From: Thiomargarita sp.
GTDB taxonomy: Bacteria; Pseudomonadota; Gammaproteobacteria; Beggiatoales; Beggiatoaceae
Reading direction: 5' to 3'
Assembly: GCA_020720115.1 (NCBI GenBank)
Contig: DYPD01000034.1
Span: forward strand, 1-34,427
Length of the DNA: 34,427 nucleotides
In this document: piece after piece, positions 1 through 6,439 of the stretch
Numbering within the stretch: the stretch's first letter is position 1
Layout of the letters: every line of letters begins with the position of its first letter
Made by a program: the position numbers and the translations under genes
The notes under the pieces: generated by a model
Told to the model about the DNA's origin: nothing
Databases searched by the model: none
What the model saw: only the letters and a program-made list of their open reading frames with translations

Positions 1-79
1 TGCCGCGAACCATCGGGCCGAAATCAGCACGGCTGTATTCCGGTCTCAATTCGTCTGTGTCCCGCTCAACCTTGCTCAT
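1..79 (-). CDS. BrnA-like antitoxin, partial (runs off window start)
   Basis: Only the first 26 codons are in the window. The start ATG lies on the minus strand at 79-77, overlapping the end of the brnT-like gene by 14 nt. The visible peptide has the D-E-L-R-P-E-Y motif followed by a V-R-G motif, common at the N-terminus of small antitoxins paired with BrnT toxins. The toxin-first order with overlapping frames is the usual BrnTA arrangement. In that family the antitoxin neutralises the toxin and represses the operon through a C-terminal ribbon-helix-helix domain; that part lies outside the window, so the family call rests on context plus the N-terminal motif. Confidence 0.6.
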   Translation of the reverse strand, partial: MSKVERDTDELRPEYSRADFGPMVRG

Positions 80-338
80 AAATTTTCATTTCCGGTTTAT
101 TTGCCATACGGCAACTGATAATACGAATAACCTCGCCTTCTTCAATGTGGGATACCACTAAAAGACGCTGTTGGTTTGACATGCCAAAGGTAATGAACCC
201 GTCTTCTTCACTTGAATGATCGGGATCATAGCCTGCCATTGACAAGGGGTCACGTAAAGCGGTGCTTGCTTCTTCAAAGGAAACACCGTGTTTACGGATG
301 TTTGTCGCGGCTTTTTGCCGATCCCAGATAAATTTCAT
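66..338 (-). CDS. brnT: BrnT family type II toxin
   Basis: This 90-residue protein matches the BrnT family in length and pattern: an N-terminal F-x-W-D, then N-x-x-K-H-G-V-S-F-E-E-A (residues about 13-24), and a C-terminal I-R-I-I-S-C-R-M-A block followed by an E-x-x-x-Y-E end. BrnT toxins have a RelE-like ribonuclease fold and inhibit translation; that activity is known for the family, not shown here. The downstream overlapping frame is the antitoxin. A 93-bp MITE-like element ends 15 bp upstream of the start codon, so the promoter probably lies in or was altered by that element. Confidence 0.85.
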   Translation of the reverse strand: MKFIWDRQKAATNIRKHGVSFEEASTALRDPLSMAGYDPDHSSEEDGFITFGMSNQQRLLVVSHIEEGEVIRIISCRMANKPEMKIYEQG

Positions 339-353
339 GGTTCAAACCTGTTT

Positions 354-446
354 TATAGTCGGATTACTGAATCTTTAAAATAAAAGATATATAAAATCAT
401 ATGCTTAATAATTATAAAAATATAATTATTGAGTAATCCTACTATA
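354..446. mobile_element. 93-bp MITE-like element, copy 1
   Basis: The element is AT-rich and bounded by 15-bp terminal inverted repeats (tatagtcggattact at the left; the complement of the right end is tatagtaggattact, one mismatch). Both ends are TA dinucleotides, as expected for IS630/Tc1-mariner type insertion into TA. It contains an internal perfect 10-bp palindrome (aataattata / tataattatt, loop aaaa) and no ORF. Copy 2 at 12605-12697 is inverted and identical at 92 of 93 positions, the difference being position 388. The length, ends and lack of coding capacity fit a non-autonomous element mobilised in trans. No transposase gene is visible in this window. Confidence 0.85.
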
Positions 447-454
447 AATTCGGA

Positions 455-476
455 GTGCCAAGCCGCAGCTTGGCAC
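455..476. repeat. Perfect hairpin (9-bp stem, 4-nt loop)
   Basis: Stem gtgccaagc pairs perfectly with gcttggcac around loop cgca. It lies nine bases from MITE copy 1 and 40 bp from the end of the degraded gene on the minus strand. There is no T-tract in either direction, so it resembles a dispersed palindromic repeat more than a classical terminator. Confidence 0.55.
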
Positions 477-517
477 ACGGCGCATCAGCACCAAATCCTG
501 CCGCGCCGAGGGCTCCG

Positions 518-869
518 TTAGGGTTTCAGCCGCTCGCGCACTGCGTCTTCCGTCCAGCGCAGGCGTTGTTCTAAGCCTTTGTGAAAGGGCGCGTGTAAGG
601 TTTGCAGAATCTGCAAATCCTCCCACTCGCCTTTGACTTCCAGCGTCACCAGCGCGGTGTCGAGGGCGCGGTAGAGGGCTTGATAATAAAAGGGTTCGGT
701 TTGCGCTTGTGCCTGTTCAAATGCTGTGGCGAGGTGTGTTGCACGGTGCTGGCGTTGGCGTAAAAGCCCAAGCCCGTCCATGCGCCGAGGCGGACGTTGT
801 AAAACGGGTGTTTGAGTAAGTTTAGCCCTTCGTGGCAGTCGAGGCGGGCGAGGGTGTGGGCGATTTCGG
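518..869 (-). pseudogene. Frameshifted C-terminal remnant of an unidentified gene
   Basis: Two overlapping minus-strand frames give protein-like sequence joined by a frameshift. The upstream part (about 869-740) reads through E-I-A-H-T-L-A-R-L-D-C-H-E-G-L and N-V-R-L-G-A-W-T-G-L-G-F-Y. The downstream part (about 735-518) is helical (A-T-H-L-A-T-A-F-E-Q-A-Q ... R-W-T-E-D-A-V-R-E-R-L-K-P) and ends at a stop at 518. The ATG at 781 is inside the remnant and probably not a real start. The 5' part of the gene is missing and abuts the end of the XRE regulator. I do not recognise the family. Confidence 0.5.
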
Positions 870-1286
870 TTTCTTCTGTTTTTCTGGCGATTGTTTTAGT
901 AGACGATTAATTTCCTCCAGTTGCACAATCTGTTTTTTCAAACTTTCGACTTCGTTCTGCAATGCCTGTTGTACCAGCATGGATTTTTCTAGTTGGTGTT
1001 GTAGTTCTTTTTCCTTATCAATGGAGGAAACAATATAGCCATTTTGACAGCCTGTATTATTATTGAAATGAAATACATTTCTTTCATCTAATCCAACTAA
1101 TTCAGTCACATCCATATCGTAAATATGTGCAATTCGCACCAAACGGGTAAATGAAATATCGCAGTCGCCACGCTCAATATCGCCGTATCCGGTCGGCGAC
1201 AGTTCCAATTTATCTGCTACATCCTCCTGTGTCCAGCCTTTGTAGTTGTCGTAGAAACTTAAATTTTTCACGCAGTTGCATAACAC
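822..1286 (-). CDS. XRE-family helix-turn-helix regulator with C-terminal coiled coil
   Basis: The N-terminal third is a Cro/C1-type HTH: K-G-W-T-Q-E-D-V-A-D-K-L, then G-Y-G-D-I-E-R-G and a third-helix region ending around D-V-T-E-L. The C-terminal half (about residues 90-135) is a long charged coiled coil (K-E-K-E-L-Q-H-Q-L-E ... Q-L-E-E-I-N-R-L-L-K), likely for dimerisation. The last 20 residues are Pro/Ser/Thr rich and overlap the neighbouring remnant in another frame, so the native stop may have been lost. The 5' end is doubtful: another frame starting at ATG 1277 gives M-Q-L-R-E-K and would join this frame with one indel in an A5 tract, giving a more family-like N-terminus. DNA-binding regulator; target unknown. 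Confidence 0.65.
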   Translation of the reverse strand: MLCNCVKNLSFYDNYKGWTQEDVADKLELSPTGYGDIERGDCDISFTRLVRIAHIYDMDVTELVGLDERNVFHFNNNTGCQNGYIVSSIDKEKELQHQLEKSMLVQQALQNEVESLKKQIVQLEEINRLLKQSPEKQKKPKSPTPSPASTATKG

Positions 1287-1457
1287 ATCGGCCTCGCTGG
1301 TGAATTATCGGTTTTGGCGACGAACTATCAAGTGGCACCGTTAGACAGTATCGGGATATTGTAGCAGAATTTTATCAGGCTTAAGAGAAGGTGTTGTGTT
1401 TCACCGTCTATACAACTTTACGTTGATTTTTCTCACTTTTTAACCGGAGAGTTACCG

Positions 1458-2006
1458 ATGAAAACCTTGTGGAAAAAACTGATTATTGGAACAATGGCTT
1501 CAGTACTGGCGTTTGGCGCAAACGCGTCCTTTGCAGGCGATCCGAGCGGGACGGGCGATGTTGTGGGGCGCGACATGGCTGTGCGGGGATTGGGTGTGCT
1601 GGGCCATGTCGGCATGTGGGATGGCAGTAAGGTGCTAGAAGTGCTGAATGAATCTACCGTCATTCAGAAAAATACCTTGGCAAACTTTAAAGGACGTGTC
1701 ACCAATTACTGGGGCGCACGCTATGGCAAAGGCAATAGCCCTTATAAAGCCGTCAATTTTGGCTGGGATCAGCGCAACTATAGCCCATCGTATAAATGGA
1801 CGGCCACGTACCAAGTAGGAAAGTGGGTGACGAAGTCGGTATGGGATAGCAGCAAACGTAAGTATGTGCAGAAGCGAGTGATGCAAACTGCCCAGTATCG
1901 TTGTGATACGTTTGTTTATGCCTCTTATCTGCACGGAGATGGGACGAAATTGGTAACTCTCACTACGCCCGGCAACGTCTATAACTCCATGCCTAAGTCC
2001 CGCTAA
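1458..2006 (+). CDS. Exported YiiX/NlpC-P60-like papain-fold protein
   Basis: This 182-residue protein has a clear Sec signal peptide (basic start K-T-L-W-K-K, hydrophobic core, A-N-A-S-F-A cleavage region near residue 26). The mature part has the order seen in circularly permuted NlpC/P60 (YaeF/YiiX-like) enzymes: G-D-V-V-G-R-D, then the His-containing motif G-H-V-G-M-W-D, and near the C-terminus Y-R-C-D-T-F-V-Y-A-S with the candidate catalytic Cys. Such proteins are predicted periplasmic amidases or thioesterases. A ggaga ribosome-binding site lies 7-8 nt before the ATG. A strong terminator follows. Substrate is not inferable, and a peptidoglycan role is only one possibility. Confidence 0.6.
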   Translation: MKTLWKKLIIGTMASVLAFGANASFAGDPSGTGDVVGRDMAVRGLGVLGHVGMWDGSKVLEVLNESTVIQKNTLANFKGRVTNYWGARYGKGNSPYKAVNFGWDQRNYSPSYKWTATYQVGKWVTKSVWDSSKRKYVQKRVMQTAQYRCDTFVYASYLHGDGTKLVTLTTPGNVYNSMPKSR

Positions 2007-2038
2007 TAACTTCGTGATAACGGCTTAACGGTGTAACC

Positions 2039-2073
2039 CTGGCAGATTTTTAAAATCTGCCAGTGGTTTTTTT
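2039..2073 (+). terminator. Rho-independent terminator
   Basis: A perfect inverted repeat (ctggcagatttt pairing with aaaatctgccag, nearly loopless) is followed by a run of seven T residues. It lies 33 bp after the stop of the papain-fold gene and 34 bp before the next start. The palindrome itself resembles dispersed hairpin repeats, so it may be a co-opted repeat. Confidence 0.8.
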
Positions 2074-2106
2074 AGGTAAATCACTATCATTTATGGTGCG
2101 CTAACA

Positions 2107-3447
2107 ATGAGTAAAAAGCGGCTGTCACTTCTGACTATAACGGCAACAATATTAGTTGCCGCTTTATTATATATTTCATTTACAGAAGAGTCTGTGACGG
2201 AAGATTCTGATAAGATTAACAATGCATCTATAAATAAGCCATCTCCGAAGCAAACAAGTAGAGATGCCATTATTCTAAAGACACCCGATTTCTTTAACAT
2301 AAAGCCAGTAGATTCAATTGCACACAATACAACGGCTAATGTAGGACAGCCAGTTCGGTTAAATTTATTGCCAGGAGATACAGTGTCTATACTATCTAAT
2401 ATAGAAAATCTACTTTCGGCAGGAACACCATCAGAACAATTGGATCAGGCTCTTATCGAGTTATTAGAAAACCCTAATATATCGAGATTGGATAAAATAT
2501 ATCCATTATGGAATTTGATTATAAAAACCGGGCTGGATACAGAAAATGGTAACTACGTTCTGGAATATCTTAGCGCATTACAACCAATAGAACTCACTGA
2601 AGACATGATAAACGCATTTAATTCCGGTGTGTCTGATAAAACCAAAGGCTTGTTACTGGACATTTTACAAGCATCCGCTGGTATAGCGAATCCTGAACAA
2701 CAGACTGAAGAACAACTCAATTTTATTGGAATGCAATCTGAACGCATACAAAATTTTTTCCTGGATCAGATTTATACCTCAGATAACGATAAAATTTTCA
2801 AGAAAGCATTTATGATATATCCATCTATAGTGCCAACAGAACAGGCTATATCAGTTATTACGGATATAATTAAAAATAAAGATCATAAAAAACTCGACCT
2901 TTCAGAAAGTGAGATTGTTTCTTTATCCGCACAAGTTGCTTTATCTACATATGAAGCCCAATCAGCCCTGCTACCAGGGTTGCTTGAGTCATTTTCGCGT
3001 GGGAATAATTCATTAGAGTCTCAGGCTTCATTTAATGATAATCTATATTCTGCGCTAAATAGCACTGATACTTCTTTCCTTGCAGACAATATAAAACCAC
3101 AGGTTTCATCCTACATTAGAACACAGGAACCTCCATTATCTTCCGCGTCTCCGGTAGAATTTGAAAACTTGAGCAGCTATTATGCATGGGCAAAGGCTTA
3201 TGTTGCCACTTCAAATACCGATCCGGTAACACGAAATCAGGCATTGGCAGTGACAGCCATTGAATCTTCTGATCCAACAAAGGCTTCCGCAGTAATATTA
3301 TTATCGGAACCAGATGTAATACAATATATCAAACAATCAGGTTCATATGCAGAACTAAAGAAATCTATGGAGTCTGCTTTGACAAATACATCCATATCAG
3401 AAGATTCTAAGAGAATTGTAAGCGATGCGCTAGAACAGCTAAAATAG
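2107..3447 (+). CDS. Membrane-anchored hypothetical protein, AT-rich
   Basis: The 446-residue protein starts M-S-K-K-R and has one hydrophobic segment (about residues 7-24), indicating a signal anchor with the rest in the periplasm. The remainder is Ser/Asn/Leu-rich and predicted almost all helical, with repeated amphipathic helices suggestive of a HEAT/TPR-like solenoid; no catalytic motif was seen. Base composition is clearly more AT-rich than the flanking genes, with many ata, aat and tta codons, suggesting horizontal acquisition. Its stop at 3447 coincides almost exactly with the point where the STAND remnant on the other strand ends, so this gene sits at a rearrangement junction. I do not recognise the family. 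Confidence 0.7.
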   Translation: MSKKRLSLLTITATILVAALLYISFTEESVTEDSDKINNASINKPSPKQTSRDAIILKTPDFFNIKPVDSIAHNTTANVGQPVRLNLLPGDTVSILSNIENLLSAGTPSEQLDQALIELLENPNISRLDKIYPLWNLIIKTGLDTENGNYVLEYLSALQPIELTEDMINAFNSGVSDKTKGLLLDILQASAGIANPEQQTEEQLNFIGMQSERIQNFFLDQIYTSDNDKIFKKAFMIYPSIVPTEQAISVITDIIKNKDHKKLDLSESEIVSLSAQVALSTYEAQSALLPGLLESFSRGNNSLESQASFNDNLYSALNSTDTSFLADNIKPQVSSYIRTQEPPLSSASPVEFENLSSYYAWAKAYVATSNTDPVTRNQALAVTAIESSDPTKASAVILLSEPDVIQYIKQSGSYAELKKSMESALTNTSISEDSKRIVSDALEQLK

Positions 3448-4174
3448 CAAATCACCGCGCAGCGCGGCTTCCAGGCCATAGCGCTCGGCTTGCTCGCGGC
3501 GGCTGAGATCGTCCAGCACTTCCTCCAGCAGGCCGTTCTCGAACGCGAAATCAAAGCCTTGTAGCGATCTTGCCAGCGCCGCCGCACGGTGGAGTTTTTC
3601 CAGCCGGTAAAAATTGTCAAACAGCCCCGGCAAAACCGCTTTGAAGGCATTGAGTTCCAGCGCAAAATCCTCGCGCATGGACAGCACAAAGTGTGCGCCA
3701 AACTGCCGATCCTGCACGGTGTCGGCAAATTCGCGGATAAATTCCCCAAACGCGGGCTTAAAACGCTGATAATTAAAAAATTCTTCAAATTGATCCAGAA
3801 TCAACACCGGCGGATCGTCGCAAAACACCGTGTAGCGCCGCAAAAATTCACGCAACGGCAACGCCAGCACCACCTCATGCGCCGCCGGTAATAAACCCTG
3901 CACGCGCAATTCCTCGACAATCGCCTGTTTTAACGCAGTCAGCGGCTGGTCTACCCAACTGTTGAAATAAAACACCCGCCCCCGCCAGCTTGAGCATGAT
4001 TCCGGCTTGCAGCAACGAACTTTTGCCCACGCCACTCGCTGCAAACAGCAAGGTTAGGCGGTTGGCAAGAATTTTATCCAGTAAAATCTGCGTGTCGCCG
4101 TCGCGCCCAAAAAATAAGGCGCTGTCGTCGCGGGTGTAGGGGCGGAGGCCGATGTAGGGAGTGGTGTTGGTCAT
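3439..4174 (-). pseudogene. Frameshifted and truncated nSTAND1-type NTPase
   Basis: The start at 4174 gives Y-I-G-L-R-P-Y, F-F-G-R-D-G-D and a P-loop A-S-G-V-G-K-S-S-L-L-Q-A-G, the classic opening of bacterial nSTAND1 (AAA+/NACHT-like) ATPases. Near 3975-3990, in a G-rich run, the coding sense moves to another frame: R-V-F-Y-F-N-S-W-V-D-Q-P-L, then Walker B P-P-V-L-I-L-D-Q-F-E-E-F and the sensor region F-V-L-S-M-R-E-D-F. It stops at 3439 after G-D-L-L-F, before the rest of the STAND domain and any C-terminal repeats. So one frameshift plus loss of the 3' portion. Intact homologues act as signalling or defence switches. Confidence 0.85.
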
Positions 4175-4402
4175 TTAAGTTGCAAAGATGAAAGATGTAG
4201 GGAATCCAATCAATGAATTTCACTGTATTCTCTCGTCTTCCGTGCGTCAAGGGTGACCCGCTGGCGTTGCGGCGTTTGCAGGTGGCTCTGCATGATGAAA
4301 GTTATTACCTCAACAGGCTGTGCTGTAGCTTGCGTAAGTACATAAAGAGGATTAGTATAGGCGGTTTTTTCGGCTTTTGATGAATTTGCACCGAGGTTTG
4401 CC
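4175..4402. other. Intergenic region upstream of rpmE
   Basis: These 228 bp separate the minus-strand STAND remnant from rpmE. Frames on either strand look random. The only element I can propose is a promoter for rpmE at 4330-4358. Confidence 0.5.
4330..4358 (+). promoter_or_regulatory. Putative sigma-70 promoter of rpmE
   Basis: A ttgcgt hexamer and a tagtat hexamer are separated by 17 bp, 44 bp before the rpmE start. The match to consensus is moderate (3/6 and 4/6), so this is a prediction only. Confidence 0.35.
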
Positions 4403-4606
4403 ATGCGCACGAATATCCACCCTAAATACGAAGAAGTAACAGTGACCTGTAGCTGCGGCAACAGTTTTAAGACTCGCTCTACCGCGTGCAGAAGCCTGCA
4501 TGTGGATGTTTGCTCTGCCTGTCATCCGTTTTATACCGGACAACAGCGCATTGTGGATACCGCTGGGCGGGTTGATAAATTCCGTCGTAAATACGGTATG
4601 AAATAA
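4403..4606 (+). CDS. rpmE: 50S ribosomal protein L31 (zinc-binding type A)
   Basis: The 67-residue sequence matches bacterial L31 over its full length: an [16 protein letters not shown] start, [12 protein letters not shown] in the middle and a [11 protein letters not shown] end. Four cysteines (C16, C18, C37, C40) mark the zinc-containing C+ form, in contrast to the zinc-independent paralogue used in zinc limitation. L31 bridges the 50S and 30S subunits. It is monocistronic here, followed by a bidirectional terminator. Confidence 0.97.
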   Translation: MRTNIHPKYEEVTVTCSCGNSFKTRSTACRSLHVDVCSACHPFYTGQQRIVDTAGRVDKFRRKYGMK

Positions 4607-4628
4607 AGTTTGCAAAAACTTAAATCGC

Positions 4629-4661
4629 AAAAAAAGCACCTTTTTTCAGGTGCTTTTTTTT
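4629..4661. terminator. Bidirectional rho-independent terminator
   Basis: The stem agcacct / aggtgct with a 6-nt loop is flanked by an A-tract on the left and a T-tract on the right. It can serve rpmE on the plus strand and the convergent ampD gene on the minus strand. Confidence 0.85.
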
Positions 4662-4687
4662 GTGCGGTTGGACGCGACTCATGTCTT

Positions 4688-5284
4688 TTAGTCGTTTAGC
4701 AGACGATAGAGTAATGCCCAGTCAAAAGCGGCGCCTGGATCGGTTTTGCGCCCTGGAGCAATCGCACTATGTCCTACTAGGCGGTCATCGGTTAGATGTG
4801 GATAGAGTTTGCGTAGTGCCCAGATAACTGATGCAAGCTGCTGATATTGAATGATTTCATAGGGTGTGTCATCAGCGCCTTCGAGTTCAATACCAATGGC
4901 AAAATCATTACAATTGGGGCGCTCTTGGAAGCTGGACATGCCTGCGTGCCAAGCGCGTTCCTGCATAGGCACATATTGCACCAGTTCGCCATTGCGCCGA
5001 ATTAGCAGATGTGCCGAAACCTGCAAGCCCTGTAATTGGGCGAAAAAGGGGTGCGCTTGCACGTCAAGGCGGTTGGTAAATAGCTGGTCAATGTATTCGC
5101 CGCCAAATTCTCCAGGCGGTAAGCTGATGTTGTGTATGACCACTAGCTCTATGTCTGTATTGGACGGGCGCTGGTTAAAATTTGCTGAAACGCAACGCCG
5201 CACGCCAGTCAGCCAGCCGTCAGGCAAGAGCGCCACGCAGGGCGGGGATGGCGGCACAAATTCACTACACTTAAATGAGGACAT
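4688..5284 (-). CDS. ampD: 1,6-anhydro-N-acetylmuramyl-L-alanine amidase AmpD
   Basis: AmpD is a cytoplasmic zinc amidase that removes the peptide from anhydro-muropeptides during peptidoglycan recycling. The Amidase_2 fold is clear: V-V-I-H-N-I-S-L-P-P-G-E-F-G-G with zinc ligand H51, an S-A-H-L-L-I-R-R-N-G strand, R-A-W-H-A-G, G-I-E-L-E-G, and the distal ligands H172 (V-G-H-S-A-I-A-P) and D182 (R-K-T-D-P-G). Starting at 5284 gives 198 residues, near the family length; the frame stays open to 5350, but that would overlap the divergent OsmC gene. No good ribosome-binding site is visible, so the start is uncertain. The 3-bp gap to the divergent start means each promoter must lie inside the other gene. 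Confidence 0.95.
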   Translation of the reverse strand: MSSFKCSEFVPPSPPCVALLPDGWLTGVRRCVSANFNQRPSNTDIELVVIHNISLPPGEFGGEYIDQLFTNRLDVQAHPFFAQLQGLQVSAHLLIRRNGELVQYVPMQERAWHAGMSSFQERPNCNDFAIGIELEGADDTPYEIIQYQQLASVIWALRKLYPHLTDDRLVGHSAIAPGRKTDPGAAFDWALLYRLLND

Positions 5285-5287
5285 GGT

Positions 5288-5704
5288 ATGCAAGCAAGGA
5301 TTAAATGGATTGAGGGGATGGCGTGGTTGGCGGAAGCCGACAGTGGACACGCACTGGTGCTAGATGGTGCGCCGGATATTGGCGGGCGCAATGTGGGCGT
5401 GCGTCCAATGGAAGCGGTGCTGATGGGATTGGGCGGCTGTACAGCGATTGATGTGAAGTTGATTTTGCAAAAAAGTCAGCAGCAAGTAACTGATTGTATA
5501 ATTGAAATCGAAGCGGCACGCGCTGATACTGAACCCAAGGTATTCACTAAAATTCATTTGCATTTCATTGTGAGCGGTCATGAGTTAAATGAAAAGCATG
5601 TCAAACGTGCGATTGATTTGTCCGCCGAAAAATATTGTTCGGTGTCGCATATGCTGAATAAAACGGCTGAAATCACGCATGATTACACCATTCGATCCGC
5701 GTAA
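5288..5704 (+). CDS. OsmC family protein (YhfA-like)
   Basis: The 138-residue protein has the OsmC/Ohr redox-cysteine arrangement: C51 in G-L-G-G-C-T-A-I-D-V and C117 in E-K-Y-C-S-V-S. The short N-terminus and the G-V-R-P-M-E-A-V-L-M-G motif resemble the YhfA subgroup rather than the Ohr hydroperoxide reductases. Ohr/OsmC enzymes reduce organic peroxides; the YhfA subgroup has no established substrate. A gagg ribosome-binding site precedes the ATG. The stop codon directly abuts the ATG of the ABC ATPase gene, so the two are probably co-translated. Confidence 0.88.
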   Translation: MQARIKWIEGMAWLAEADSGHALVLDGAPDIGGRNVGVRPMEAVLMGLGGCTAIDVKLILQKSQQQVTDCIIEIEAARADTEPKVFTKIHLHFIVSGHELNEKHVKRAIDLSAEKYCSVSHMLNKTAEITHDYTIRSA

Positions 5705-6313
5705 ATGGCGCATTTACAACTGAAAAACTTTGTCTATTGGCGCAATGGTCCGTTGAGTTTGCACCTACATCCAGGCGAATGCGTCAGTCTAAGCGGCGCT
5801 TCGGGCAGTGGCAAAAGCCTGCTGCTACGCGCCATTGCCGACCTTGATCCGCATAGCGGGGCGCTGCTGCTTGATGGCGAGAACAGTCAGCAGATGCCGG
5901 CGCATCTGTGGCGGCGCAAAATCGCCTTGTTGCCAGCGGAAAGCCATTGGTGGCTGGAGCGGGTGGAGCAGCATTTTGCGCCAACCACCCCAGTGGCGCT
6001 GCCGCCGCTGTTAGCTGCCTTAAACTTGCCGCTGGACATTCTGCATTGGCCGGTTGCTCGTTTATCCAGCGGTGAGCGCCAACGTCTAGGGCTGGTGCGG
6101 GCGCTGGCACAGCAGCCCAGCGTTCTGTTGTTGGATGAGCCAACGGCAAATCTTGATCCCGATAATGCGCAAAAAGTTGAGCAATTGCTGTGCAATCATC
6201 GTCAGCAGCAGATTGCTTTACTGTGGGTAAGCCACGATGCTGCACAGCGACAACGTGTTGCACAACGGCATCTGCTATTGCACGAGGGCAATTTGCATAG
6301 CCTAAGTGCCTGA
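5705..6313 (+). CDS. Orphan ABC transporter ATP-binding protein (FetA/YbbL-like)
   Basis: A short 202-residue ABC ATPase with Walker A G-A-S-G-S-G-K-S at residues 31-38, signature L-S-S-G-E-R-Q-R, Walker B S-V-L-L-L-D-E-P-T-A-N-L-D and switch His in W-V-S-H-D. The compact size, with a shortened helical region, resembles FetA/YbbL-type ATPases, which normally pair with a FetB/YbbM permease. No permease gene is adjacent: recJ follows on the opposite strand after 126 bp with nothing recognisable. It starts immediately at the OsmC stop. Partner and substrate are unknown; a membrane partner encoded elsewhere is the simplest idea. Confidence 0.85.
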   Translation: MAHLQLKNFVYWRNGPLSLHLHPGECVSLSGASGSGKSLLLRAIADLDPHSGALLLDGENSQQMPAHLWRRKIALLPAESHWWLERVEQHFAPTTPVALPPLLAALNLPLDILHWPVARLSSGERQRLGLVRALAQQPSVLLLDEPTANLDPDNAQKVEQLLCNHRQQQIALLWVSHDAAQRQRVAQRHLLLHEGNLHSLSA

Positions 6314-6439
6314 CAACACTGCAAGAGTCACTGCTTAGACGAACTGGCTTTTGCTTCTACTGTCGCTGTCTTCATCTTCAAAATGCAGCAGTTTATACAA
6401 TACATCGCTGAAGATTTGATTCCTCATTTATTCGTTAGA

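Noticed and set aside
3975-3990. Programmed frameshift in the STAND gene
   Set aside because: The gene is also truncated at its 3' end and lies at a breakpoint, so decay is the simpler explanation.
5784-6263. Long minus-strand frame opposite the ABC ATPase
   Set aside because: The plus strand encodes intact Walker A, signature and Walker B motifs; the antisense frame is a composition artefact.
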